A stretch of 64,000 nt of DNA, taken from contig JAEUMR010000010.1 in the NCBI GenBank assembly GCA_016791385.1, positions 1 to 64,000 on the forward strand. Reading direction: 5' to 3'. Both the position numbers and the translations under genes were made by a program. Origin of the DNA: Hyphomonadaceae bacterium (GTDB taxonomy: Bacteria > Pseudomonadota > Alphaproteobacteria > Caulobacterales > Aquidulcibacteraceae). Shown in pieces: positions 56,831-64,000 of the stretch. Under the pieces are notes generated by a model. It made no database searches. It saw only the letters and a list, made by a program, of their open reading frames with translations, and was not told the DNA's origin. Positions within the stretch are counted from its first letter, which is position 1, and the number at the start of each line of letters is the position of its first letter.

Positions 56831-57454
56831 ATGGCGCTACCTGCCCGGAATCAGGACTTCGCGGCTGCGGCCCGCCGGCTCAAGGCGGTGCAGGTCAAGC
56901 TGCGTGAACGCCGCCGCTTCCGGCGGACTCCGTTAACGGTTGGCGGGCGTATGCTCGACCCACTCGGGCGCGAGCACGATTGCCGCACCGCCGACATGTC
57001 TCCGGGGGACGTTCGCATTGTGGCCGAGATCGAACCGCGGGTCGGCGATCGGGTCGTGCTTTACCTTGAGGGTTTTGGCCGCCTCTCCGGCTGTGTCGCC
57101 CGGCGCTGCGGAGAAGGCGAAGTCGCCGTTATCTTCGACTTTAGCACCCACAAGCGCGAAAAGCTGGCCGAGCAGCTAATGCTGTCGATGAACAAACACC
57201 TCGGCGTCGAGGCGCCGCAGCGGCATGTCAGCGAAGGCGCCCAGTTCGTCCCGCTGGAATTCGAGACCGGCGAGACCTTTGACGGTGAAGTGCTCGACTT
57301 CTCGCTCGCAGGCATCACCATCCGCTCCAACCGGCCCCCGCCGCTGATCGGCATGTGGGTGCGCGTCGGTAACGTTTACGGACGCGTCGCCCGCATTATC
57401 GATGGTGGCTTTGCCATCGATCTAGAGCCCCGCAACAAGCCGGCCGAAGACTAG
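56831..57454 (+). CDS. Tandem PilZ-domain protein
   Basis: A 207-residue protein with two PilZ-like domains. The first (about 28-115) has the arginine motif RERRRFRR but DMSPGD in place of DxSxxG; the second (about 135-200) has DFSLAG but no RxxxR, so the c-di-GMP contacts are split between the domains. PilZ proteins bind c-di-GMP and transmit it to motility, adhesion or polysaccharide systems. A CtrA-like box precedes it. The GYF_2 gene follows on the same strand after 80 bases. Confidence 0.82.
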   Translation: MALPARNQDFAAAARRLKAVQVKLRERRRFRRTPLTVGGRMLDPLGREHDCRTADMSPGDVRIVAEIEPRVGDRVVLYLEGFGRLSGCVARRCGEGEVAVIFDFSTHKREKLAEQLMLSMNKHLGVEAPQRHVSEGAQFVPLEFETGETFDGEVLDFSLAGITIRSNRPPPLIGMWVRVGNVYGRVARIIDGGFAIDLEPRNKPAED

Positions 57455-57534
57455 AACGCCCCGGCACGGCGATTGCACCCGTCCTGTTTCGTCGGTGGCG
57501 CGAATAGCGCCGCCGTATCGGAACGGAGCAAGAC

Positions 57535-58062
57535 GTGAGCGACGCAGCCCCCATTCAGCTTCCAACCGCCAAGCGGTGGTGGGTGCAGGTGCGCGGCAAG
57601 CCTTACGGCCCGTACACCTCAGAACAGCTGAGCGGCTTCATTAACGAAGGCCGCGTTCGCCCGAGCACTCAGGTCTCGGATGCGGAAGACGGCGTCTGGA
57701 TCGAGGCGCGCCGCGTGATCGGTCTGTCGCACGCTTTCCGCACCGATCCGGCCAACGACAGCGCCGAAGCGGCCAATGTGTTCGTGCACGCCGAGATCTT
57801 CTCGGGCTCGTGGCAGTCCTTCATGGCCGCACTTGAGAGCATGGGCTCGGTCTGCGACCTCGCCCCGGGCCTATGGCTGGTGCGCACGCGCTTCTCGGCT
57901 GGCGTCATCCGCAACACGCTTTCGCAAACGCTCGAACGCGGCGACCGCTTCGTTGTGATCGACGCCACACGCGATCGCTTGGCCTGGTTCAATCTCGGCC
58001 CCGAGATCGACGTGAAGATCACCAAGGTGTGGAACACTGCGCTGCGCCCTGAGCAGCGCTAA
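57535..58062 (+). CDS. GYF_2-domain protein
   Basis: A 175-residue protein with an N-terminal GYF_2 (DUF4339) domain at residues about 14-65 (WWVQVRGKPYGPYTSEQLSGFINEGRVRP), which binds proline-rich peptides. The second half (FSGSWQSFMAALESMGSVCDLAPGLWLVRTRFSAGVIRNTL) is unrecognised and resembles a small alpha/beta domain. It ends in a four-base overlap with the nitronate monooxygenase gene (CTAA). May act with the PilZ protein. Confidence 0.72.
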   Translation: MSDAAPIQLPTAKRWWVQVRGKPYGPYTSEQLSGFINEGRVRPSTQVSDAEDGVWIEARRVIGLSHAFRTDPANDSAEAANVFVHAEIFSGSWQSFMAALESMGSVCDLAPGLWLVRTRFSAGVIRNTLSQTLERGDRFVVIDATRDRLAWFNLGPEIDVKITKVWNTALRPEQR

Positions 58063-59201
58063 CCTTCGACAAGCTTCGCCAGCCGTTCATACGCGCGCAG
58101 GAAGTCCTCTTTGAATTCCTGCACCACCGCGCCGGTGGAGAGCGGCTCGTTCATCAGCCCGACACCTTGGCCGACCCAATAGGTCGCGAGTTCTTTCGCG
58201 CCCGGGTGGCCGCCTTCGGCAAGCTTGTCGATCAGCCGCAGCGGCGGCTCGGAGATGAACGTCTGCAACGGCATCGGCAGCGGCTTGGGCGCTTCGTCCG
58301 ACTCCCACGCATCGGTCCACGTGGACCGCAATTGCCGCGATGGCTTTCCCGTCCGTGAGCGCGAACGCACGGTGTCGCGCGATGTCGCTGCAAGCATTTT
58401 TTCCTTCACCGCCGGGCTCGTTTCCGCCTCGGGCGTGGTCAGCCACACCGAGCCGCACCACGCGCCATCGGCCCCCATTGCCATCGCCGCTGCCATCTGC
58501 GCGCCGGTGACGATGCCGCCTGCCGCCAGTACTGGCGTGTCGATGCCGGCGGCACGCAGCGTCCGCACCACTTCCGGCACCAACACCATCGTCGACACCT
58601 CGCCGCAATGGCCGCCCGCTTCGGTGCCCGCTGCGATGATGATGTCGACGCCTGCTTGCGCCTGCGCCAGCGCGTGCTCACGCGCGCCGACCAGCGCGGC
58701 GACCGCCACACCATGCTTCTTGCCCAGTTCGATCATGAGCGGCGGGGGAGTGCCGAGCGCGTTGGCGATCAGCTTGATTGGATACTGAAACGCAATGTCG
58801 AGCGTAGACGCACCCGCATCGGCGAGATTGCGGGCAAAGCCGCCAGCGCCCTTGCGTAGCTCCTCCAGCGCTCCAGCGTCGACGCCGTGCTTGGTGAGAA
58901 TGCTGGCGGCGAAGTCGCGGTGTTGCTGAGGCAGCATGTCGACAAGTTGATCGACACTCGCGCTCGCGCCTTTGCCCTCATATTTGTTCGGCACGATCAG
59001 ATCGACGCCATAGGGCTTGCCGCCCGCATGCGCCTCGATCCAATCGAGTTCCTCGCGCAAGCGCTCAGCCGAATAGCCTGCGACGCCGAGGACGCCCATG
59101 CCACCCGCCTTGGAGACGGCGGCGACGACGTCGCGGCAATGCGAAAACGCAAACAGCGGAAACTCGATGCCGAGGCGCCGGCAGAGCGGGGTATTCATCA
59201 T
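58059..59201 (-). CDS. Nitronate monooxygenase-family flavoenzyme
   Basis: A 380-residue TIM-barrel FMN enzyme. NTPLCRRLGIEFPLFAFSHCRDVVAAVSKAGGMGVLG at the N-terminus, VAALVGAREHALAQAQAGVDIIIAAGTEAGGHCGEVSTMVLVPEVV and VLAAGGIVTGAQMAAAMAMGADGAWCGS show the NMO/2-nitropropane dioxygenase pattern, including the catalytic His in GGHCG. Oxidises nitronates or reduces enoyl substrates with FMN; which is not known. A putative detoxification role is inference. Confidence 0.87.
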   Translation of the reverse strand: MMNTPLCRRLGIEFPLFAFSHCRDVVAAVSKAGGMGVLGVAGYSAERLREELDWIEAHAGGKPYGVDLIVPNKYEGKGASASVDQLVDMLPQQHRDFAASILTKHGVDAGALEELRKGAGGFARNLADAGASTLDIAFQYPIKLIANALGTPPPLMIELGKKHGVAVAALVGAREHALAQAQAGVDIIIAAGTEAGGHCGEVSTMVLVPEVVRTLRAAGIDTPVLAAGGIVTGAQMAAAMAMGADGAWCGSVWLTTPEAETSPAVKEKMLAATSRDTVRSRSRTGKPSRQLRSTWTDAWESDEAPKPLPMPLQTFISEPPLRLIDKLAEGGHPGAKELATYWVGQGVGLMNEPLSTGAVVQEFKEDFLRAYERLAKLVEG

Positions 59202-59237
59202 GGGCGAGTGCTCCTCGCGCCGATGCTACACGCCAGA

Positions 59238-59846
59238 TCAGCCCGGCGTCTGCCCTGACCTCAGGTGAGGATAGGGATCAATCGCACGCGCCGTCCACCA
59301 GCGGCGGGCCTGGCTGACGCGCTGAATCTCGAAATGAAGGTGCGGCACGGGTGCATTGCCGCTCATACCGACATAACCGATGATCTCGCCCTGCCGCACG
59401 CGCTGACCTTCGCGTAGCCCCGCCGCGCGCGCGTTGAGGTGAGCGTAGTAGAAAACGGTGCGCCGGGTCGCGTCGAACTGATAGATGCCGACCCCGCCCA
59501 GCTCGCTATCCTGAAAACGCGCGATCCGGCCATCGCTTGCCGCCAGCACCGCTGTTCCCAGCGGCGCCATGATATCGATGCCCTGATGCGCCCGCCCTTC
59601 GCTCCGCGGCGCCCCGTAAGTGTCGACCAGTTCGCGCGTCTCAACGCCTGCGACCGGTATGATCAAGCTGCGTCCGCTCGGCAGCACCTTCTCACGCACG
59701 GTCAGGCTTTTTGCGTCCTTCGTGCCGTGGGCGGGCGCCGAAGCGCTGTCGACAGCCACCATGCCCGCGCACACCAGGAGAGCCGCGCCGGCGACGAACG
59801 GTCCGAATATGGTGCGAGGCATCCGCATGAAGCGCGCACGGGGCAA
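59238..59846 (-). CDS. M23-family (LytM) peptidase domain protein
   Basis: A 202-residue exported protein; the N-terminus after the ATG is a signal-anchor (IFGPFVAGAALLVCAGMVAV). The LytM domain has HQGIDIMAPLGTAVLAASDG (His and Asp zinc ligands), FYYAHLNARAAGLREGQ and PVPHLHFEIQR (HxH), so it looks catalytically complete. Such peptidases cut peptidoglycan cross-links during growth or division. The ATGs at 59828 and 59822 are alternative starts. Confidence 0.88.
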   Translation of the reverse strand: MPRARFMRMPRTIFGPFVAGAALLVCAGMVAVDSASAPAHGTKDAKSLTVREKVLPSGRSLIIPVAGVETRELVDTYGAPRSEGRAHQGIDIMAPLGTAVLAASDGRIARFQDSELGGVGIYQFDATRRTVFYYAHLNARAAGLREGQRVRQGEIIGYVGMSGNAPVPHLHFEIQRVSQARRWWTARAIDPYPHLRSGQTPG

Positions 59847-59942
59847 AATTCGTGCTGCGAATGCAAGAGAATTCTGCAGCTAAATGTTAACCACTGCCCG
59901 CTTCGCTCTGCGTGTTGCGCTGGAGACGCTGGAGCAAAGCCT

Positions 59943-60479
59943 TCAGGCAAGGCGGCTCGGTTTTAGGTCGCGCTTATACCGCTTCCAGTTCTCGACATAG
60001 TGCGCGGCAGACATCTGAATGATCTGCCGCCGCTGCTCTTCGAGCGTCCGCGCAACGCGCGCGGGTGACCCCGTCACCAGCGTGCCCCCCTCGAAAGTCT
60101 TGCGCTCCGTCACCAACGCGCAAGCGCCGACGAGACAGAAATCGGGGATGTGGGCGTGATTGAGCACGGTCGCCTTGATGCCGATTAGCGCGGTGTCCCC
60201 AATCGTGCAGCCGTGCAAGGTCGCGTGATGGCCGATCGTGACGTCTTTGCCGATCGTCAGCGGCGCGCCCATATCGGTGTGCAGAATACTGCCGTCCTGA
60301 ACATTGGAATTCTCGCCGACCACGATCGGCTCGTTGTCGCCGCGCAGCACGGCGCCGAACCAGACGCTGGCGTTGCGCTTCAACACGATCTTGCCGATCA
60401 GGACAGCACTCGGCGCCACCCAAAAGGCGTTCTCGTCCTCGACCTCCAGATCGGCGTCCGCAAGCGCGTAGATCGGCAT
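59943..60479 (-). CDS. Gamma-class carbonic anhydrase family protein
   Basis: A 178-residue left-handed beta-helix protein of the gamma-CA/YrdA family. Hexapeptide turns are visible (NVQDGSILH, TIGKDVTIGHHATLHGCTIGDTALIGIKATVLNHA) and the three metal-site histidines match LHTD, GHH and LHGC. The C-terminal helix (QRRQIIQMSAAHYVENWKRY) is typical. It may be a carbonic anhydrase or a structural trimer. Confidence 0.92.
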   Translation of the reverse strand: MPIYALADADLEVEDENAFWVAPSAVLIGKIVLKRNASVWFGAVLRGDNEPIVVGENSNVQDGSILHTDMGAPLTIGKDVTIGHHATLHGCTIGDTALIGIKATVLNHAHIPDFCLVGACALVTERKTFEGGTLVTGSPARVARTLEEQRRQIIQMSAAHYVENWKRYKRDLKPSRLA

Positions 60480-60610
60480 GACTTCTGCTCCCAGGCTGAG
60501 CGATGCCTGTGCGAATTGTTTGTGACGTTCCGGCTCTTCAACGCGTCATTAACCGGTTCGGCCCCTTCATGGAACGGTTCGAGCGGGAGCTTCTGTTCGA
60601 TCCGTCTCCT

Positions 60611-60760
60611 GGGCCTTTGGCCCGAACGTGGGGGAGTGCGTGAGCATACGGCACAGGAAGAACACCGCCGTCTCATCGCCGCCAGGCGCACCCCTAAACG
60701 ACTCCGAGTCCGACATCTTCTTCGATCCCCCCGCCGCAGCCGCAAGGTCTGCGGCTTTTT
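60611..60760 (+). ncRNA. Candidate structured leader or sRNA ending in an intrinsic terminator
   Basis: The 310-bp gap before phoH holds a series of nested helices on the plus strand: GGGCC-TTT-GGCCC (60611-60623); GGGG.TGCG (60631-60640, bulge AG) pairing with CGCACCCC (60687-60694); inside it TGAG...CTCA (60641-44/60672-75) and ACGGC/GCCGT (60648-52/60667-71) with a CAT bulge and a 14-base loop. An intrinsic terminator follows (separate entry). It could be a cis-acting leader of phoH or a separate small RNA. It does not match RNase P, tmRNA, SRP or 6S as I know them. Confidence 0.35.
60738..60760 (+). terminator. Intrinsic terminator 30 bp before phoH
   Basis: AGCCGCA (60738-60744), loop AGGTC, TGCGGCT (60750-60756), and a run of five T (60756-60760). 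A textbook rho-independent terminator on the plus strand, placed upstream of phoH's AAGGAGA site rather than after a gene. Confidence 0.7.
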
Positions 60761-60789
60761 CGTCTGCCCGCTCCAAGAAGGAGACCTCG

Positions 60790-61551
60790 ATGGCGAAGCG
60801 CAGTGTGAAGCGTCGGCACGCACAAGGCGTGCTCAACGTTCAGGAATTTCAGCGCGATGAAAACCGCGCGCGAAATCTCCAGGTGCTCGATGGGGGCTTT
60901 CAGCCCGCCAACGACGCCCGCGAACAGCGCTTCGTAAAAACCGTGCGCCCCAAATCGAAGGGGCAAACCATCCTGATGGAGGCGATCGACAACAATCCGC
61001 TGGTGCTGGCCCTCGGCCCGGCTGGCACCGGCAAGACCTACCTCGCCATCACCAAGGCTGTGGAGGCGCTCGAAAGCGGCAAGGTTGGCCGCATCGTGTT
61101 GTCGCGGCCGGCGGTGGAAGCAGGCGAATCGCTCGGCTTCCTGCCCGGCGCGATGGAAGACAAACTCGCCCCCTACCTCAGGCCGCTCTACGATGCGCTG
61201 CAGGATCGCCTATCGCCGAAACGCCTCAAGGCGCTGATGGCCGAGGGCCTGATCGAAATCGCGCCCGTGGGCTTCATGCGTGGACGCACGCTCAACAACG
61301 CCTTCGTCGTGATCGACGAAGCGCAGAACTGCACCTACGGGCAGATCAAGATGCTGCTGACGCGTTTAGGCTGGAGCTCAACCATGGTGGTCACGGGCGA
61401 TCCGGCGCAGACGGACTTGCTCCCCGACCTTTCCGGCCTTGCTACGGTCGCCGACAAGCTCGACGCGCTCGATAACGTCGCCGTGGTGCGGCTTGGCGAA
61501 GCGGACATCGTTCGTCACCCGCTCGTCGCTTCGATGTTGGGTGTCTTGTAA
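60790..61551 (+). CDS. phoH: PhoH-family ATPase
   Basis: A 253-residue P-loop ATPase of the PhoH/YbeZ family. It has FVKTVRPKSKGQTILMEAIDNNPLVLALGPAGTGKTYLA (Walker A), IVLSRPAVEAGESLGFLPG, VVIDEAQNC (Walker B) and VVTGDPAQTDL. Its start at 60790 follows AAGGAGA and gives MAKRSVKRRHAQG; an upstream in-frame extension exists, but the terminator there argues against it. A stem (61614-61643) ends transcription. Function is not certain; RNA-helicase or rRNA-related roles are proposed for the family. The usual YbeY neighbour is not seen here. Confidence 0.9.
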   Translation: MAKRSVKRRHAQGVLNVQEFQRDENRARNLQVLDGGFQPANDAREQRFVKTVRPKSKGQTILMEAIDNNPLVLALGPAGTGKTYLAITKAVEALESGKVGRIVLSRPAVEAGESLGFLPGAMEDKLAPYLRPLYDALQDRLSPKRLKALMAEGLIEIAPVGFMRGRTLNNAFVVIDEAQNCTYGQIKMLLTRLGWSSTMVVTGDPAQTDLLPDLSGLATVADKLDALDNVAVVRLGEADIVRHPLVASMLGVL

Positions 61552-61613
61552 CACGCCCGCGCGGCGCTGCGCGGGTCGCGCGCCGCGGTACTTGGGTTGG
61601 ATTTTACTCTTAT

Positions 61614-61643
61614 GCCCCGGCCTCTACGCCGGGGCTTTTCTTT
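61614..61643 (+). terminator. Intrinsic terminator of phoH
   Basis: GCCCCGGC/GCCGGGGC (61614-61621 with 61628-61635) with a 6-base loop and the tail TTTTCTTT. It ends at the stop codon of the opposite DUF3126 gene, overlapping it by two bases. Confidence 0.88.
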
Positions 61644-62067
61644 AGCCTTCGCCGTCGAGATCGATGTCGAGCACCGTCATCGTCAGCACTTGGCCTTCGT
61701 CCTCATCGACCGAAACCGTGCCGACGAATTCGTCATGCACATAGACCTCGGCGCTGTCGGTCTTGCGCGGGCGTGCGCGGACATCGAGGTCGGCGGCGTG
61801 CAGCAGGTGACGCAGCGCCGTCTGCAGGCGCGCGCGTTCTGCATCGTCGATCGGCGCATTCTTCTTGGCGCCCGCTGCGCGCGGCACCGCCAGGCTGATC
61901 GAGTAAGAGAGTTCCCCTTCGTCCTCGTCGCGCAGCAGGTCCGCGACCTTGCGGCCATCGACCAGCACGCCGGCCTCATCAGCACCGCTCGACACGACCG
62001 ACACCGTGGGCGAGCCCAACAACTTGCTCAGATAGGCGCCGAGGCGCGTGCATTCAGCTGCGTTCAC
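61642..62067 (-). CDS. DUF3126 family protein
   Basis: A 141-residue alphaproteobacterial protein of unknown function. The N-terminal TRLGAYLSKLLGSPTVSVV and the C-terminal TDSAEVYVHDEFVGTVSVDEDEGQVLTMTVLDIDL are the DUF3126 pattern; the middle with acidic stretches (LLRDEDEGELSYS) is an insertion compared with the shortest members. Acidic, probably a small soluble protein. Confidence 0.83.
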   Translation of the reverse strand: MNAAECTRLGAYLSKLLGSPTVSVVSSGADEAGVLVDGRKVADLLRDEDEGELSYSISLAVPRAAGAKKNAPIDDAERARLQTALRHLLHAADLDVRARPRKTDSAEVYVHDEFVGTVSVDEDEGQVLTMTVLDIDLDGEG

Positions 62068-62139
62068 GGGATCGCTCCTTCGCCGGCAAACTCGGCTGCG
62101 GCGGCGAAGAGGTCAAGCCGCGAAAGCGGCCTGCGGAGG

Positions 62140-62421
62140 CTAGTCGAAGTCCCAGTGGGTGGCTTCGTGACGCAAATGCCGTCCGGTTAAGAACAGCGCC
62201 ACGCCCATCGCGCCGAACCCACCCATCAGCGCCAAATAGTCCCACATCCCGTCATTGATGGAATCCATCAGCGTGAACGGGGTGTAGAGGGCGACAAAGC
62301 CGAGCGCGATGATCACCGCGACACCCGTCTTGATCAGCACATCGCCGAAGAAATAATTGCGATCGATCTCGCCGCGGGAGCGGCGCTGCGGGTGGGCGGC
62401 GGACGGTTTCGACTTGGCCAT
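62140..62421 (-). CDS. Small two-helix membrane protein
   Basis: A 93-residue protein with a charged N-terminal part (SKPSAAHPQRRSRGEIDRN) and two hydrophobic segments (about 33-53 and 64-83). The start at 62421 gives MAKSKPSAAH; the frame is open further but unlikely coding. No family recognised. It may be co-transcribed with gatA upstream, 130 bases away. Confidence 0.6.
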   Translation of the reverse strand: MAKSKPSAAHPQRRSRGEIDRNYFFGDVLIKTGVAVIIALGFVALYTPFTLMDSINDGMWDYLALMGGFGAMGVALFLTGRHLRHEATHWDFD

Positions 62422-62550
62422 AAAGGCGAGCTTAGCCGGATTCGCGCGCAGGCGATGGGTTGGCGCCCTGCGGTTTATCGTTCGCAAGTCGCAACGAATA
62501 CACCTCCCAACGCGCCGCGCGAGCATCAGCGCGGGCGATGGGCGGCGCAC

Positions 62551-64000
62551 CTACATCCACCACTTGCTGGGCTTGGCCCGAAAGTTCGCCGCCTTCTCGA
62601 GCGCAGCGCTGACGGCGAACACGCTCTCCTCGTCGAGCGCCTTGCCGATGACCTGCAACCCGAGCGGCAGCCCCTGCGCGTCCGTCGCCGCAGGCAACGC
62701 GATCGCCGGCAAGCCAGCGAGGTTCGCCGTCACCGTGAAGATGTCATTCAGATACATCGCCACCGGATCGGCGCTCTTTTCGCCAAGCGCAAACGAGGCC
62801 GATGGCGTCGCCGGCGTCAAGATCGCGTCGACAGTCGTGAACGCGTCGCGGAAGTCCTGGGCGATGCGCTGACGCACCTTCTGCGCGCGCAGATAATACG
62901 CGTCGTAATAGCCAGCGCTCAGCACGTACGTGCCGATCAGAATGCGCCGCTGCACTTCGCGGCCGAACCCGGACGCGCGCGTCTGCTCGTAGGTTCCGGT
63001 CAGATCTTTGCCGGCAACGCGCGCGCCGTAGCGCATGCCGTCATAGCGCGCGAGGTTCGATGAAGCCTCGGCTGGCGCCACAATGTAATAGGTCGGCAGC
63101 GCGTACTTGGTGTGCTTGAGCGAGATCGGCACGATCTCGGCGCCAGCGTCCTTCGCCCACTGAATGCCCTGCTGCCACAGCGCTTCAATCTCGGCAGGCA
63201 TGCCGTCGACGCGATATTCCTCCGGCACGCCAATCTTCATCCCCTTGATCGAGCGCTTGGTAGCGGCGCGGAAATCCGGCAGCGCGTTCGGCAGCGAGGT
63301 GGAATCCTTCGGATCGTGCCCGGCCATCGATTGCAGCAGCATGGCTGCATCCTCGACGCTCTTGGCGATCGGCCCCGCTTGGTCGAGCGAAGACGCAAAG
63401 GCGACAATGCCCCAGCGCGAGCAGCGGCCGTAGGTTGGCTTGATGCCGACCGTGCCGGTGAACGCCGCGGGCTGGCGGATCGAGCCGCCTGTGTCGGTCG
63501 CGGTAGCGCCGAGGCAAAGATCGGCGCTGACGGCCGCAGCCGAGCCGCCAGAGGAGCCGCCCGGCGTCAGCTTCGCGTCGTCATTGCCGCGCCGCCATGG
63601 CGAAACCACAGGGCCGAAATGCGAGGTCTCGTTCGACGAGCCCATCGCAAACTCGTCCATGTTGAGCTTGCCGAGCATCAACGCGCCATCACGGAACAGA
63701 TTGGCGGTGACTGTCGATTCATAGGTGGGCGTGAACTCGCCAAGGATGCCGGAGCACGCCGTGGTGCGCACCCCTTCGGTGCAGAACAAATCCTTGATGC
63801 CGAGCGGAGCGCCCTCAAGCGGCCCGGCCTTGCCGGCGGCGCGCTTTGCATCGGAGGCCTTTGCCTGCGAGCGAGCGCGATCGGCGGTGACGACGACGAA
63901 AGCGTTGAGCTTCGGGTTGGCCTTGTCGATCGCATCCAGGAACGCGTTGGTTAGCTCAGCGGAGGAGAATAGCTTCTTCTCCATGCCGTCGAGCGCTTCA
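62551..64000 (-). CDS. gatA: Aspartyl/glutamyl-tRNA amidotransferase subunit A (5' end cut)
   Basis: Glutaminase/amidase subunit of GatCAB, supplying ammonia to the misacylated tRNA. The amidase signature is complete: GIKDLF (catalytic Lys), [14 protein letters not shown] and [17 protein letters not shown] (catalytic Ser pair). The in-frame ATG at 63984 is not the true start: the codons before it read EALDG, which belongs to the conserved N-terminus, and run to base 64000. gatC would lie beyond the window. gatB is a separate gene at 49744. Confidence 0.97.
   Translation of the reverse strand, partial: EALDGMEKKLFSSAELTNAFLDAIDKANPKLNAFVVVTADRARSQAKASDAKRAAGKAGPLEGAPLGIKDLFCTEGVRTTACSGILGEFTPTYESTVTANLFRDGALMLGKLNMDEFAMGSSNETSHFGPVVSPWRRGNDDAKLTPGGSSGGSAAAVSADLCLGATATDTGGSIRQPAAFTGTVGIKPTYGRCSRWGIVAFASSLDQAGPIAKSVEDAAMLLQSMAGHDPKDSTSLPNALPDFRAATKRSIKGMKIGVPEEYRVDGMPAEIEALWQQGIQWAKDAGAEIVPISLKHTKYALPTYYIVAPAEASSNLARYDGMRYGARVAGKDLTGTYEQTRASGFGREVQRRILIGTYVLSAGYYDAYYLRAQKVRQRIAQDFRDAFTTVDAILTPATPSASFALGEKSADPVAMYLNDIFTVTANLAGLPAIALPAATDAQGLPLGLQVIGKALDEESVFAVSAALEKAANFRAKPSKWWM

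Noticed and set aside
60605-60760. RNase P RNA, tmRNA, SRP RNA or 6S RNA
   Set aside because: Diagnostic motifs (AGGAAAGTCC, the tmRNA tag, the GGAA tetraloop context, the large 6S bubble) were looked for and not found; kept as an unassigned structured RNA.
60628-60789. 54-codon in-frame extension of PhoH
   Set aside because: An intrinsic terminator and structured RNA lie in it, and the ATG at 60790 has the strong AAGGAGA site and the normal family start.

Overview
The window is high-GC, densely packed alphaproteobacterial chromosome, most likely Caulobacterales (Caulobacteraceae or a Hyphomonadaceae/Terricaulis-like lineage). The pointers are alphaproteobacterial family proteins (UPF0262, DUF2948, DUF3126, PAS_5, Pr6Pr), the infA/Maf/RNase G/YacG run, a probable holdfast (hfs) polysaccharide cluster, a flagellin-related giant protein and a CtrA-like box. 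The lineage is inference; there is no rRNA or marker that fixes it. I see no transposase, integrase, prophage or CRISPR array.

Layout. 1-0.8 kb: end of the rpsR-rplI ribosomal operon. 0.8-6.6 kb: a ten-gene leftward operon from a 38-residue protein through murA, DUF2948, UPF0262, a small phosphatase, infA, an SDR, Maf and RNase E/G to YacG. 6.7-9.1 kb: DUF898 membrane protein, M48 protease and tRNA-Thr. 9.1-13.6 kb: one 1473-residue secreted, flagellar-like protein. 13.6-20.4 kb: exporter, GST, M28 peptidase, cysteine synthase, metallophosphoesterase and a secreted protein of unknown function. 20.5-30.8 kb: PLP enzyme, isomerase, GT-C membrane enzyme, a GT2 / ferredoxin-motif GMC oxidoreductase / epimerase operon and three membrane proteins. 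31.0-38.8 kb: a probable TetR-controlled uptake and degradation module (MFS plus carboxylesterase facing TonB receptor, acyl-CoA ligase and TetR), with near-identical operator-like sites in front of both arms. 38.9 kb: tRNA-Ser. 39.1-47.8 kb: hfsEFGH-like genes plus a second glycosyltransferase, facing hfsAB-like genes, with a divergent hfsD-like exporter. 47.9-64 kb: solitary ExbD, Sel1 protein, RcnB-like protein, gatB, alginate-type porin, Cys/Pro-rich secreted protein, PAS_5, Pr6Pr, choline-dehydrogenase-type GMC, tandem PilZ and GYF_2 proteins, nitronate monooxygenase, M23 peptidase, gamma carbonic anhydrase, PhoH, DUF3126, a small membrane protein and gatA (cut by the window edge).

The genes are closely packed: co-directional neighbours often share ATGA or GTGA overlaps, and five convergent pairs share a four-base YTAR that encodes both stop codons. 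The least ordinary items are the TetR-like module with shared operators, the giant protein that seems to carry several copies of a flagellin-IN-like module around a beta-propeller, an HfsB-like ATPase without the P-loop lysine, a GMC oxidoreductase with a complete ferredoxin-type cysteine motif, a structured leader ending in an intrinsic terminator before phoH, and a 20-bp palindrome between hfsA and hfsD.
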